From assembly GCA_024699855.1 (NCBI GenBank), contig JAMPIQ010000019.1, forward strand, positions 1-37,866: 37,866 bases of DNA, in the 5' to 3' direction. This stretch comes from Aphelenchoides besseyi. Lineage: Eukaryota > Nematoda > Chromadorea > Rhabditida > Aphelenchoididae. Every line of letters starts with the position of its first letter. Positions within the stretch are counted from its first letter, which is position 1. Positions 8,610-17,130 of this stretch are shown one piece after another. Made by a program: the position numbers and the translations under genes. The notes below the pieces were generated by a model, which did not search any database, was not told the origin of the DNA, and was given only the letters and a program-made list of their open reading frames with translations.

Positions 8610-9815
8610 ATGTCGCAAAAACTTCCCGTCACCGTGCTTTCCGGCTTTCTCGGCGCCGGCAAGACGACCCTTCTCAACCACATTCTCGCCAATCGCGATG
8701 GTCTGCGCGTGGCGTTGATCGTCAACGACATGAGCGAGATCAATATCGACGCCGCACTGGTGCGCGATGGCGGCGCCAATCTCTCCCGTACGGAAGAGCA
8801 ATTGGTGGAAATGACCAATGGCTGCATCTGTTGCACGCTGCGCGACGACCTCCTGACGGAGGTGCGGGCGCTGGCCGAACAGGGTCGTTTCGATTACCTG
8901 CTGATCGAATCAACCGGCATCGCCGAGCCGCTTCCGGTCGCCGCAACCTTTGATTTTCGCGATGAAAACGGCCGCAGCCTTTCCGATGTCGCGCGTCTCG
9001 ACACCATGGTGACGGTGGTGGATGCCGCCAATCTTCTCAACGATTACGGTTCGTCCGATTTTCTGGCCGACCGGGGCGAAACGGCGGGCGATGGCGACAA
9101 CCGCACCATCGTCGACCTTCTGGTGGAGCAGATCGAATTTGCCGATGTCGTCGTCCTCAACAAGATCGGCACCGCGACGCCGGAACAGCGAGACGCCGCC
9201 CGCAAGATCATTGTCGGGCTGAACCCGGATGCGAAATTGATTGAAGCCGATTTCGGCAAAGTAGCGCTGAAGGAGGTTCTGGGCACGGGGCGTTTCGATT
9301 TCGCCAGGGCCGAAGAACACCCCCTGTGGTTCAAGGAATTGCACGGCTTCAAGGACCACATTCCCGAAACCGAAGAATATGGCATCCGCTCCTTCGTTTA
9401 CCGCGCCCAGAAACCCTTCGACCCCGTGCTGTTCCAGCGCTTCATCGACCGCGCCTGGCCAGGCGTGGTGCGCGCCAAGGGCTTTTTCTGGCTGGCGACA
9501 CGTCCGCGTTATGTCGGCGAGATCAGCCAGGCCGGCGCATTGGTGCGTACCGGCAAGATGGGCATATGGTGGTCCGCCGTGCCGAAGGAGCAATGGCCGC
9601 GCGAAAAGCAGTTCCTCGATATGATGAAGCCCTATCTCGATCCGGTCTTCGGCGACCGGCGACAGGAAATCGTCTTCATCGGCTCCGACCCGATGAACGA
9701 GGCGCGCATCCGCGCGCAGCTCGACGCCTGCCTGATCGATACCGAGGCATTCACACCGGATGCATGGCGGCATCTGCCCGATCCTTTCGCAAGCTGGGAC
9801 AGGCAGGCGGCTTGA
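8610..9815 (+). CDS. COG0523 (CobW/YciC/ZigA-type) metallochaperone GTPase
   Basis: This is an intact protein of 401 residues. The start is ATG 8610 ([20 protein letters not shown]) with AACGAGG upstream; the reading frame is open further upstream, but that part would overlap the Zur box. Residues about 10-20 form the P-loop [15 protein letters not shown] (about residues 71-76) is the CxCC metal motif. IESTGIAEP is the G3-like motif, and VVLNKIG carries the NKxD-like element. The C-terminal CobW_C domain contains [12 protein letters not shown]. Members of this group hand zinc to client enzymes during zinc starvation; the YciC/ZigA branch is commonly Zur-controlled, and box 3 fits that. It is divergent from znuCBA. 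The client is not shown by the sequence. Confidence 0.92.
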   Translation: MSQKLPVTVLSGFLGAGKTTLLNHILANRDGLRVALIVNDMSEINIDAALVRDGGANLSRTEEQLVEMTNGCICCTLRDDLLTEVRALAEQGRFDYLLIESTGIAEPLPVAATFDFRDENGRSLSDVARLDTMVTVVDAANLLNDYGSSDFLADRGETAGDGDNRTIVDLLVEQIEFADVVVLNKIGTATPEQRDAARKIIVGLNPDAKLIEADFGKVALKEVLGTGRFDFARAEEHPLWFKELHGFKDHIPETEEYGIRSFVYRAQKPFDPVLFQRFIDRAWPGVVRAKGFFWLATRPRYVGEISQAGALVRTGKMGIWWSAVPKEQWPREKQFLDMMKPYLDPVFGDRRQEIVFIGSDPMNEARIRAQLDACLIDTEAFTPDAWRHLPDPFASWDRQAA

Positions 9816-9847
9816 TCGATTGCTACCGATGCGGAGCATCCGTAAAC

Positions 9848-9961
9848 CGTCACCCCGGGCTAGGTCCGGGGTCCAGCGCGATCAAGTACCTGATCGCGAG
9901 AGACTCTTTTCACGGCGCAGACGCGCCGTGGCTGGATGCCGGATCTAGTCCGGCATGACGG
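9848..9961. repeat. Palindromic mosaic intergenic element
   Basis: A 114-base element is bounded by CGTCA and TGACG and contains four hairpins: ACCCCGG/CCGGGGT at the left end, CGCGATCA/TGATCGCG (9877-9898), CACGGCGC/GCGCCGTG (9911-9930) and ATGCCGGA/TCCGGCAT (9936-9956). Such mosaic palindromes are common between genes in Rhizobiaceae. It separates the GTPase from yqaA, which converge here, and could act as a transcription stop or RNA-stability element. Confidence 0.7.
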
Positions 9962-9971
9962 AGGAGAGGCT

Positions 9972-10409
9972 TCATAGAAAATTCAGCGTCACCAGCGCCA
10001 GAACGAGATAACGCCCGACCTTGGCGATGGTGACCAGCAGCAGGAAGACCGGCAGCGGTTCCTTCATGATGCCGGCGGCGACAGTCAGCGGATCGCCAAT
10101 CAGCGGCGCCCAGCTGATGAGCAGGGACCATTTGCCGTAACGACGATACCAGTTCTGGGCGCGCTCCAGCGCCGCCTCCCCGACCGGAAACCAGCGTTCA
10201 TGCCGAAAACGCTCGATACCGCGGCCAAGCAGCCAGTTCGCAAAGGAACCGGCGACATTGCCGGCGCTGGCCACGGCGACCAGCAGCCAGACGGGCTGTG
10301 ATTTCAGAACAATGAGGCCGGCTAGTGCGGCCTCCGACTGCATGGGCAGAATGGTCGCCGCGATAAACGCCGTCAGGAACAAACCCGCATATACCGCCAG
10401 ATCGGCCAT
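9972..10409 (-). CDS. yqaA: YqaA/DedA-family small membrane protein
   Basis: This is a complete protein of 145 residues with about four hydrophobic segments: residues 5-35, 42-62, about 95-115 and about 122-145. A short amphipathic stretch RFRHERWFPVGEAALERAQ and the SNARE-associated/DedA-like pattern RYGKWSLLISWAPLIGDPLT lie in the middle. YqaA proteins are about this length. They resemble DedA lipid-handling membrane proteins, but their exact substrate is not established. ATG 10409 follows AAGGGCGGGC. It lies between two COG0523 GTPase genes, on the same strand as the second, about 100 bases beyond the 89-residue gene. No regulatory site of its own is apparent. Confidence 0.85.
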   Translation of the reverse strand: MADLAVYAGLFLTAFIAATILPMQSEAALAGLIVLKSQPVWLLVAVASAGNVAGSFANWLLGRGIERFRHERWFPVGEAALERAQNWYRRYGKWSLLISWAPLIGDPLTVAAGIMKEPLPVFLLLVTIAKVGRYLVLALVTLNFL

Positions 10410-10506
10410 CGCCCGCCCTTCATCATCCGTGAATCCCGTCGCTGCCCCTGAAGTGGCGGATGAGGGCGTCAGCGGTCAAGCGCATCTTGAGCCTGAAAAC
10501 GGGTTC

Positions 10507-10776
10507 TCAAGCCGAATTCGCAGCGATGGCGTGCACGATATCGTCATGATCCACCGCGAGAAGCGGCTTGTGGATGGATAGTTGCCGGCTTGTACCGGAA
10601 GCCGCAAGGATGACGATCACCGTTTCGCGCGGCGGGCAATCCGGCAGGGCGCAGGAAAGCTCACTGACGGTGATAATGTCTTCGGGGCGGAGATGCAGCA
10701 GATCGCGGGACCATTGCTTCAGAAGTCGGGCCCGCGAGACGATTGCCGAGCCGCTGCGCGCAAGCGGATTGTTCAT
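10507..10776 (-). CDS. Small conserved-type protein coupled to COG0523 GTPase
   Basis: I do not recognise this 89-residue protein. Its ATG (10774-10776) overlaps the stop of the upstream GTPase in an ATGA arrangement, so the two are translationally coupled and share the Zur-like promoter at 11931. It has a basic N-terminal helix (about residues 12-30). It then has LRPEDIITVSEL, two cysteines five residues apart (C42, C47 in SCALPDCPPRE), a hydrophobic strand ETVIVIL, and three histidines (H69, H77, H82). The sequence looks like a compact alpha/beta protein with possible metal ligands. It could be a partner or client of the GTPase. No function is claimed. Confidence 0.75.
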   Translation of the reverse strand: MNNPLARSGSAIVSRARLLKQWSRDLLHLRPEDIITVSELSCALPDCPPRETVIVILAASGTSRQLSIHKPLLAVDHDDIVHAIAANSA

Positions 10777-11909
10777 GCCCTGCCCTTTCGCCCTGCCTGC
10801 GAGGCCAATGTCTCGAAGAGAGCGCGGATCGGCTGCTGCGGCATGTCCATGCCGATCAGCACGATGCGCGTGGAGCGATTGCCATCCGGCCAGCGCTCCA
10901 GGCGGGTCAATGGATAAAGCCGGTGCTGCACCGCATGGGCGACAACCGGCCGCTCCGGATCATCCGTCGCGCCGAAAATTCCCTTGAGCCGCAGCAGGCC
11001 GGAATGCACATTGCTGGTGACGAGTTCCAGAAAGGTGACGATCGCCTGCGGATCGAAAGCGCCGTCAAAGGTGAGATCGAAAGCCTCGACCCCGACGCCA
11101 TGGCGGTTGATATCGTGCTGGTGGGCGGCATGAAGGCTCAGCCTGTCGGCCGCAAGCCACCCCGGCGCATCCTCCGACTTGCCACGAAGCGAATAATCCG
11201 AGGCTGCGAACAATGACATCAGATCGAAATCGACGGCATTACGGTCATGAAACGAGGCCGCAGGATTGAGATCGGCGAGGCTATCCCGGTCCACGGCTGC
11301 GGCATCGGCAAGATCGGTTTTCGTCAGAACGATATGGTCGGCAAAGGCAAGCTGTTTCCAGCCTTCGATAAAGCTGTCGAGCATCGCGGGGCCGGCGACA
11401 ACGTCGAAAGCCGTGACCGCGCCTGAAAGGTGGAAATGCCGGGCCACGATGTGATCGCGCAGGCCAAGCGCCGGCGTGCCGCCGGCGATCAGGCTGTTGA
11501 TGATCGGCGCGGGATCGGCAAGGCCGGTGGTTTCGATGACGACCCGCGATACTTGCGGCATCATCCCTTCCAAAAAGGCCTGATGCAGCTCGTAGAGCGA
11601 GGTGCGGATATCGCTGGTGGCCGTACAGCAGATGCAGCCCGTCGTCGTTCTGAAATATCGTTCAGAACCCGTTCGCACCAGACCGTGATCGATGGGCACC
11701 GAGCCGAATTCATTGACGATGACCGCGGCATCGCGCATGGCCGGCTCAGTCAGAAGCGCGTTCAGCAACGTCGTCTTGCCCGCGCCCAGAAAACCGGTCA
11801 GCAGCGTAACCGGCACCGTGCGGACAGGTGACGCGATGGCCGAATCGTCCCTGGAATCGACCGTCTTCTTCCGCTTCATTCCGAACACATCCGCACCTTC
11901 GACATTCAT
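10773..11909 (-). CDS. Second COG0523 (CobW-like) GTPase
   Basis: This is a GTPase of about 378 residues, intact. The P-loop is GFLGAGKTT, the metal motif is TTGCICCTA, the G3-like motif is IETTGLADP, and VLTKTDLAD is the specificity motif. It belongs to a different branch from the GTPase at 8610: it has FGSVPIDHGLV in place of [12 protein letters not shown], and a shorter C-terminal domain ending in an FETLASQ helix. The frame is open to 11945, but that start would sit inside the Zur-like box, so I chose ATG 11909; ATG 11876 (MKRKK) is also possible. It probably delivers zinc or another metal under starvation. It is followed by the coupled 89-residue gene. Confidence 0.88.
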   Translation of the reverse strand: MNVEGADVFGMKRKKTVDSRDDSAIASPVRTVPVTLLTGFLGAGKTTLLNALLTEPAMRDAAVIVNEFGSVPIDHGLVRTGSERYFRTTTGCICCTATSDIRTSLYELHQAFLEGMMPQVSRVVIETTGLADPAPIINSLIAGGTPALGLRDHIVARHFHLSGAVTAFDVVAGPAMLDSFIEGWKQLAFADHIVLTKTDLADAAAVDRDSLADLNPAASFHDRNAVDFDLMSLFAASDYSLRGKSEDAPGWLAADRLSLHAAHQHDINRHGVGVEAFDLTFDGAFDPQAIVTFLELVTSNVHSGLLRLKGIFGATDDPERPVVAHAVQHRLYPLTRLERWPDGNRSTRIVLIGMDMPQQPIRALFETLASQAGRKGRA

Positions 11910-11930
11910 AAATTCGCCGCACCATAATAC

Positions 11931-11948
11931 GTAATGTAATAACATATC
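11931..11948 (-). promoter_or_regulatory. Zur-like box 4 (second GTPase)
   Basis: GTAATGTAATAACATATC matches boxes 2 and 3 at nearly every position. It is 22 bases upstream of the chosen start of the second GTPase, an ideal place for repression. It argues against using the longer upstream start codon. Confidence 0.7.
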
Positions 11949-12032
11949 AATGGCGATTATTGGATTTCCGGCGGGAGCTGATCCTGCGCCTGTATGCCCC
12001 TGAGGGGCGGGCGCATGAAAAAACCATGGAAC

Positions 12033-12064
12033 GAAGGAAATGGAATAATAAATCCGTTTCCTTC
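12033..12064. promoter_or_regulatory. Imperfect palindrome upstream of ugpB (candidate operator)
   Basis: GAAGGAAA (12033-12040) and TTTCCTTC (12057-12064) form perfect arms around an AT-rich 16-base spacer, about 160 bases before ugpB. No PhoB box was recognised nearby. The regulator is unknown. The 12065-12224 stretch is AT-rich leader with no gene visible. Confidence 0.4.
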
Positions 12065-12224
12065 ACTTTCGTTTTAATCGTTCCACGTTCTCTTGCATTT
12101 TCGTTAGAGTTCGCTTTTAATCAGTAATGCTAATACAGAGAAGATCGCCCGCAGCCGGATCGAGGAGGAACCACTGCAATAAGGGGCTGTATCTTTTACT
12201 GTTTTCATAATGGGAGGAATGACC

Positions 12225-13533
12225 TTGAAAAAACTCAGCTACCGCCTCGCCGCGGCATCCGCGCTTTCGTTTTTTGTCACATCGAATGCATATGCAGTAA
12301 CGGACATTCAATGGTGGCACGCCATGACCGGCGCCAATAACGAGGTCGTGGATACGCTTGCCAAAGAATTCAACGATAGCCAGAAAGAATACAAGATCAC
12401 GCCCGTCTTCAAGGGCACCTATCCGGAAAACGCTGAATGCCGGTATCGCGGCGTTCCGCGCCAAGCAGCCGCCGGCGATCATTCAGGTCTTCGACGCCGG
12501 TTCGGGCGTGATGATGGGTGCTGCCGGCGCCATCAAGCCAGTGGCCGACGTGCTGAAGGAAGGCGGCTACACCTTCAACAAGGCCGATTATCTGGCCGGC
12601 ATCGTGGCCTATTATTCCAAGCCGGACGGCACCATGCTGTCCTTCCCTTACAATTCATCCTCGCCGATCCTCTATTACAACAAGGATGTCTTCCAGAAGG
12701 CCGGCCTCGACGCCGCCAACCCGCCGAAGACCTGGCCGGAAGTTTTCGAAGCTGCCAAGAAGATCAAGACCAGCGGTGCCGCGCAGTGCGGTTTCACCTC
12801 CACCTGGCTCACCTGGATTCAGACCGAAAACTTCGCCGCCTGGAACAACGTCTCCTATGGCAGCAATGAAAACGGCCTTGGCGGCACAGATGTGAAACTT
12901 GCGGTCAATGCGCCGCTCTTCGTCGAGCATTTCCAGGCGATTGCCGATCTCGCCAAGGACGGCACCTTCCGTTATGGCGGCCGCACCTCCGAAGCCAAGC
13001 AGCTGTTCATGTCCGGCGAATGCGGCATCCTGACCGAATCCTCTGGCGGCCTTGGCGATATCGTCAAGACGGGCATGATGAATTACGGCATCGGTCAGCT
13101 TCCCTATTATGAGGGCCATGGTCCGCAGAACACCATTCCCGGCGGCGCCAGCCTCTGGGTTTTCGGCGGCAAGAGCGATGCCGAATATAAGGGCGTGGCC
13201 GAGTTCTTCCACTTCCTCTCCCAGACCAAGATTCAGGCGCGCCTGCATCAGGTCTCCGGCTATATGCCCGTGACCATCGCGGCCTATGAGGAAACCAAGA
13301 AATCCGGTTTCTATGACAAGAACCCCGCCCGTGAAACGCCGCTGCTGCAGATGATGGGCAAGCCGCCGACAGAAAACTCCAAGGGCGTGCGTCTCGTGAA
13401 CCTGCCGCAGGTGCGCGACATCATGAATGAGGAATTCGAGGCGATGCTGGCCGGCAAGCAGGACGCGAAAGCCGCCCTCGACAAGATCGTAGAGCGCGGC
13501 GATGCGGCCATCAAACAGGCTGCCGGCAACTAA
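12225..13533 (+). CDS. ugpB: sn-glycerol-3-phosphate binding protein UgpB (frameshifted)
   Basis: This is the periplasmic binding protein of the glycerol-3-phosphate (and glycerophosphodiester) importer. TTG 12225 has GGAGGA seven bases before it; ATG 12219 is possible but too close to that RBS. The signal peptide ends in NAYA before VTDIQWWHAM. Segments align well with E. coli UgpB as I know it: TLNAGIAAFRAK, FNSS/YNSSSPILYYNKD, GTDVKLA, GGASLWVF, KTGY/VSGYMPVT, GFYDKNP and KPP. One extra A in the AAAA run near 12429 shifts the frame between KGTYPE and TLNAGI. Otherwise it is complete at about 435 residues. The single slip is probably a consensus error. Confidence 0.92.
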
Positions 13534-13546
13534 ACGATCCCCTGCC

Positions 13547-13576
13547 CCGCCCGCATCCTCAACAGGATGCGGGCGG
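13547..13576 (+). other. Strong intercistronic hairpin, ugpB-ugpA
   Basis: A perfect 12-base stem (13547-13558 with 13565-13576) and a loop of six bases lie between the ugpB stop and the ugpA RBS, with no T run. Such hairpins after binding-protein genes often stabilise the upstream mRNA, giving more binding protein than permease. Confidence 0.65.
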
Positions 13577-13602
13577 CATTCCCATCTCATCAGGAGATCG
13601 CC

Positions 13603-14487
13603 GTGCAAAGCGTCGTATTCCCCAACAAGATCCTGCCCTATCTGCTGGTCGCGCCGCAGATCATCCTCACGGTGATCTTTTTCTTCTGGCCGGCAAGCCA
13701 GGCGCTCTACCAGTCGACCATGCGCGAGGACGCCTTCGGGCTGAGCAGCAATTTCGTCGGGCTGGCCAATTTTTCCGCCGTGCTGTCGGATGAAAGCTAC
13801 CTGAACTCGCTGCAGGTCACGGTCATTTTCAGCATCCTGACCGCGCTCGTCTCCATGGGGCTGGCGCTGCTTCTGGCGACGGCGGCGGACCGCGTTGTGC
13901 GCGGCAAGGGCTTTTACCGCACCATGATGATCATGCCCTATGCCGTCGCCCCTGCGGTGGCCGGCATGTTGTGGCTCTTCATGTTCAACCCGGCCATGGG
14001 CACCTTCTCCTACATTCTGCGCCGCAACGGCATCATGTGGGACCCGCTGCTCAATGGAGACCAGGCCATGCTGCTTGTCGTCGCGGCGGGCCGCGTGGAA
14101 ACAGATCAGTTACAATTTCCTGTTTTTTTGTCGCAGGCTTGCAGGCAATTCCTAAATCATTGCTGGAGGCGGCCTCCATCGATGGCGCGCGCGGTTCGCG
14201 GCGCTTCTGGACCATCGTTTTTTCCGCTGCTTGCGCCGACAACCTTCTTCCTTCTGGTCGTCAACACGGTCTACGCCTTCTTCGACACCTTCGGCATCAT
14301 CCATGCCGTCACCGGCGGCGGCCCGGCCAAGGCGACGGAAACGCTGGTCTACAAGGTCTATAATGATGGTTTCGTGAACCTCAATCTCGGCTCTTCCGCC
14401 GCGCAGTCCGTGATCCTGATGGTGATCGTCATCGCGCTCACCGCCTTCCAGTTCCGCTTCGTCGAGAAGCGCGTGCATTACGGCTGA
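13603..14487 (+). CDS. ugpA: Glycerol-3-phosphate ABC permease UgpA (frameshifted internally)
   Basis: This is one of the two membrane subunits of the Ugp importer. GTG 13603 with AGGAG six bases ahead starts [19 protein letters not shown]. Six membrane segments are expected, and [20 protein letters not shown] is a typical UgpA/MalF-like block. Three insertions shift the frame and together restore it: an extra G near 14089, an extra T in the T7 run near 14125, and an extra T in the T6 run near 14219. Between them the correct residues, including [10 protein letters not shown] and the EAA-loop AASIDGA, lie in other frames. The C-terminus [16 protein letters not shown] and [11 protein letters not shown] matches UgpA. 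Length about 294 residues after correction. Confidence 0.9.
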   Translation: MQSVVFPNKILPYLLVAPQIILTVIFFFWPASQALYQSTMREDAFGLSSNFVGLANFSAVLSDESYLNSLQVTVIFSILTALVSMGLALLLATAADRVVRGKGFYRTMMIMPYAVAPAVAGMLWLFMFNPAMGTFSYILRRNGIMWDPLLNGDQAMLLVVAAGRVETDQLQFPVFLSQACRQFLNHCWRRPPSMARAVRGASGPSFFPLLAPTTFFLLVVNTVYAFFDTFGIIHAVTGGGPAKATETLVYKVYNDGFVNLNLGSSAAQSVILMVIVIALTAFQFRFVEKRVHYG

Positions 14488-14497
14488 GGATTTCACA

Positions 14498-15346
14498 ATG
14501 ATTGAAAATCGCCCGGTCGCCCGCGTGATCGCCCATCTGATGCTGGTACTCGGCATCATCATCGTGGCCTTCCCGATCTATTACACCTTCGTCGCCTCCT
14601 CCATGACGTCGACGGATATCATCCGCCCGCCCATGTCGCTTTTGCCCGGCGACCATCTCAGCGCCAATTACACCGAGGCCATGGTCGGCGGTGTCGAAAG
14701 AGTGGTCGGCGTCAGCCTCGAACGGCTGCTGTTCAACAGCTTCGTCGTGGCGCTCGCCATCGCCATCGGCAAGATCGTCATTTCGTTCCTGTCGGCCTTC
14801 GCCATCGTCTTCTTCCGCTTTCCCTTCCGCATGGGCTTCTTCTGGATGATTTTCATCACGCTCATGCTGCCGGTGGAGGTGCGTATCCTGCCCACTTACA
14901 AGGTCATCGTCGATCTTGGGCTTATCGACACCTATGCGGGATTGACGCTGCCCCTGATGGCATCTGCGACGGCAACCTTCCTGTTCCGGCAGTTCTTCCT
15001 GACCATTCCCGGCGAGCTGGTCGAGGCGGCACGCATCGACAATGCAGGGCCGTTCCGCTTCATGCGGGATATCCTGCTGCCGCTGTCGAGAACCAATATC
15101 GCCGCCCTTTTCGTGATCCTGTTCATCTATGGCTGGACCCAGTATCTCTGGCCGCTGCTCGTGACCAACGACGCCAGGATGAACACGATCATCATCGGCT
15201 TGAAGCGCATGGTGGATTTCACCGACGCCTCGACGCCCTGGAATTATGTGATGGTGACGGCGATCCTCGCCATCATCCCCCCGATTATCGTTGTGGTGCT
15301 GATGCAGCGCTGGTTCGTCAAAGGTTTGGTGGAGACCGAAAAGTAA
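14498..15346 (+). CDS. ugpE: Glycerol-3-phosphate ABC permease UgpE
   Basis: This is the second membrane subunit of the Ugp importer, intact at 282 residues. The N-terminal membrane segment is [20 protein letters not shown] periplasmic loop [12 protein letters not shown] follows, then further hydrophobic segments, and the cytoplasmic EAA loop [13 protein letters not shown] that docks on the ATPase. The C-terminus is [18 protein letters not shown], as in UgpE. It starts 10 bases after ugpA, and its TAA overlaps the ugpC ATG by one base, indicating tight translational coupling. Confidence 0.94.
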   Translation: MIENRPVARVIAHLMLVLGIIIVAFPIYYTFVASSMTSTDIIRPPMSLLPGDHLSANYTEAMVGGVERVVGVSLERLLFNSFVVALAIAIGKIVISFLSAFAIVFFRFPFRMGFFWMIFITLMLPVEVRILPTYKVIVDLGLIDTYAGLTLPLMASATATFLFRQFFLTIPGELVEAARIDNAGPFRFMRDILLPLSRTNIAALFVILFIYGWTQYLWPLLVTNDARMNTIIIGLKRMVDFTDASTPWNYVMVTAILAIIPPIIVVVLMQRWFVKGLVETEK

Positions 15347-16407
15347 TGGCAAAAATTGCGCTGAAAGACGTCCGCAAGGTTTATGGCGGCAATGTCGAGG
15401 CCATCAAGGGCGTATCGATGGATATCGCCGACGGCGAAATGATCGTGCTCGTCGGCCCCTCCGGCTGCGGAAAATCCACCCTGCTGCGCATGATCGCCGG
15501 GCTGGAAGGCATTTCGGGCGGCCAGATCGTCATCGGCGACCGCGTCGTCAACGATCTCGAACCCTCCGACCGCGATATCGCCATGGTGTTCCAGAACTAT
15601 GCGCTTTATCCGCATATGACGGTGCGCCAGAACCTTGCCTATGGCCTGAAGAACCGCAACACGCCGAAGGAAGAAATCGAGCGGCGCATCACCGAGGCGG
15701 CCAAGGCACTGGAGATCGAGCAGTTCCTGGACCGCAAGCCGCGCCAGCTTTCCGGCGGCCAGCGCCAGCGTGTGGCCATGGGCCGCGCCATCGTGCGCAA
15801 CCCGGCGGCCTTCCTGTTCGACGAGCCGCTCTCCAATCTCGATGCCAAGCTGCGCGTGCAGATGCGTGTGGAAATCCGTCGCCTGCAGCGCTCGCTCGCC
15901 ACCACCAGCGTTTATGTCACCCATGACCAGATGGAGGCCATGACGCTGGCCGACCGGCTGGTGGTGCTGAATGCCGGCCGCATCGAGCAGATGGGCACGC
16001 CGATCGAGCTTTACGAAAAGCCGGCGACCACCTTCGTCGCCACCTTCATCGGCTCACCCTCCATGAACCTGCTGAGCCACGGCGCGACATCGGCAAACGG
16101 CTCTTCCGGCTGGTCGGTGCAGGGAACCGCGGCACTGCCGCAGGGCGTCGCCACGCTCGGCATCCGCCCCGAAGACATCACCCTTGCCGATGAAGCCCCC
16201 GCAGACGCCGCCTTTACCGGCACCGTGCAGGTGGACGCCGTGGAACTGGTGGGGGCGGAAAGCTATGTGCATGGCTCCTTCGCAGACGGCACCACCATCG
16301 TTTTCCGCGTTCACGGCCGCTCACAGCTGCGCATCGGGGAAACACTGAAGATCGCCGCCCAGGCGAGGGATTTCCATCTGTTCGATTCGTCGGGAAAAAG
16401 GATCTAA
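15346..16407 (+). CDS. ugpC: Glycerol-3-phosphate ABC ATPase UgpC
   Basis: This is the ATPase of the Ugp importer, 353 residues, intact. Walker A is GPSGCGKST (about residues 37-45), the Q-loop is [10 protein letters not shown], the signature is [14 protein letters not shown], Walker B is [12 protein letters not shown] and the switch His is in VTHDQMEA. The C-terminal TOBE-like regulatory domain (about 235-353) includes GIRPEDI. It is very close to the MalK/UgpC group, and the operon order BAEC fixes the assignment. No ugpQ phosphodiesterase gene follows, unlike in E. coli. Confidence 0.94.
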   Translation: MAKIALKDVRKVYGGNVEAIKGVSMDIADGEMIVLVGPSGCGKSTLLRMIAGLEGISGGQIVIGDRVVNDLEPSDRDIAMVFQNYALYPHMTVRQNLAYGLKNRNTPKEEIERRITEAAKALEIEQFLDRKPRQLSGGQRQRVAMGRAIVRNPAAFLFDEPLSNLDAKLRVQMRVEIRRLQRSLATTSVYVTHDQMEAMTLADRLVVLNAGRIEQMGTPIELYEKPATTFVATFIGSPSMNLLSHGATSANGSSGWSVQGTAALPQGVATLGIRPEDITLADEAPADAAFTGTVQVDAVELVGAESYVHGSFADGTTIVFRVHGRSQLRIGETLKIAAQARDFHLFDSSGKRI

Positions 16408-16427
16408 ACTTGCCGACGAAAAAGGGA

Positions 16428-16447
16428 CACCCGCCACTCGGCGGGTG
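16428..16447. terminator. Terminator hairpin between ugpC and the glyoxalase-related gene
   Basis: CACCCGCC and GGCGGGTG (8-base stem, loop ACTC) lie between two converging genes. On the minus strand it is followed by a T5 run (complement of 16419-16423), so it best serves the minus-strand gene, but it could stop ugpC transcripts too. Confidence 0.7.
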
Positions 16448-16479
16448 CTCGCACTATCGCAAGAATGTCCGGCGGCCCG

Positions 16480-16923
16480 TTACCAGACGAGTTCCACCTG
16501 CGGCCGGCCATTAGAGGTTTTCTCCACCGTACGGCCGGATGTGTCGACATTGCAGTGGACGCGCTGGCGAAAGGCGGAAAAGCTTTCGAAAGTCACCACA
16601 TCCACCGGATCGTCGAGATGCAGGGTCAGCCGGTAGCGTTCGGGATCGCCGCCAAGCGCCTGCACGCCCAGCACCGAAGCCACGAAGGGTTGGCCGAGGT
16701 AAAAGCCTTCTACCCGTGAACCAAGAAGATAAGGATTGAAGGCAGGGCGATTGCCGGCTGATGCGTGGAGGGTGTTCCAGTCGCGGAAGCCATATTGCGC
16801 GGCGATGAGTTCCAGCGCCTTCGAATGGGTGATTGCCTGCCCCTCACCTTCAAGGGCGGCGCGCAGGCGTTTTGCCTGTTCTTTCAGCCCCTCAAGTGCG
16901 GGGAGCGGTTTGGACACGTTCAT
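16480..16923 (-). CDS. Glyoxalase-related protein (Glyoxalase_8-like N-terminus)
   Basis: This is an intact protein of 147 residues. The N-terminal part (about 8-55), LKEQAKRLRAALEGEGQAITHSKALELIA followed by YGFRDWNTLHA in the sequence, is the helical domain found in a family annotated as glyoxalase-related. The C-terminal half is beta-rich (GFYLGQPFVASVLGVQAL, RYRLTLHLDDPVDVVTFESF) and ends VELVW. No enzymatic activity can be read from it. ATG 16923 follows GGAGAACC. It is a single-gene unit facing ugpC. Confidence 0.7.
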   Translation of the reverse strand: MNVSKPLPALEGLKEQAKRLRAALEGEGQAITHSKALELIAAQYGFRDWNTLHASAGNRPAFNPYLLGSRVEGFYLGQPFVASVLGVQALGGDPERYRLTLHLDDPVDVVTFESFSAFRQRVHCNVDTSGRTVEKTSNGRPQVELVW

Positions 16924-17046
16924 AACGGTTCTCCAACATGCGCATGCCGACTATTCCGAAGGGGGTCCGCGTTGCCATCGACGACATGCAAAACATGGGA
17001 TGACCGTTATTAAAGAAAGAGCTTCACCAGGGGCGCAAACGCCTGC

Positions 17047-17078
17047 GGACGGCCGGGGCTCTTTGCCCGTGGCCGTCC
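17047..17078 (-). other. Inverted repeat after ompW
   Basis: GGACGGCC (17047-17054) and GGCCGTCC (17071-17078), with partly pairing G/C-rich sequence inside, lie about 50 bases beyond the ompW stop. There is no T run, so it could be a factor-dependent stop or a 3' stabiliser. Confidence 0.45.
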
Positions 17079-17130
17079 CTATAGCTTAGAAAGCGCCGCC
17101 CGTCAAAGGGAGCGCCCGGCACCCCCGCAA

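Larger units (their letters stand above)
4510..9237. repeat. Right arm of the inverted duplication (cleaner copy)
   Basis: This segment is mirrored by 1-4288. It improves with distance from the fold: 4510-5640 is still full of indels, 5649-8313 carries a handful, and 8610-9237 reads cleanly. This is the arm to use for annotation, except near 7152, where the left arm carries extra znuB sequence. Confidence 0.88.

Noticed and set aside
11946..12224. PhoB box upstream of ugpB
   Set aside because: I looked for CTGTCAT-like direct repeats and saw none convincing; only the GAAGGAAA palindrome stands out.
14438..15352. 304-residue minus-strand reading frame
   Set aside because: It is a shadow of ugpE on the other strand with biased composition and no family features.
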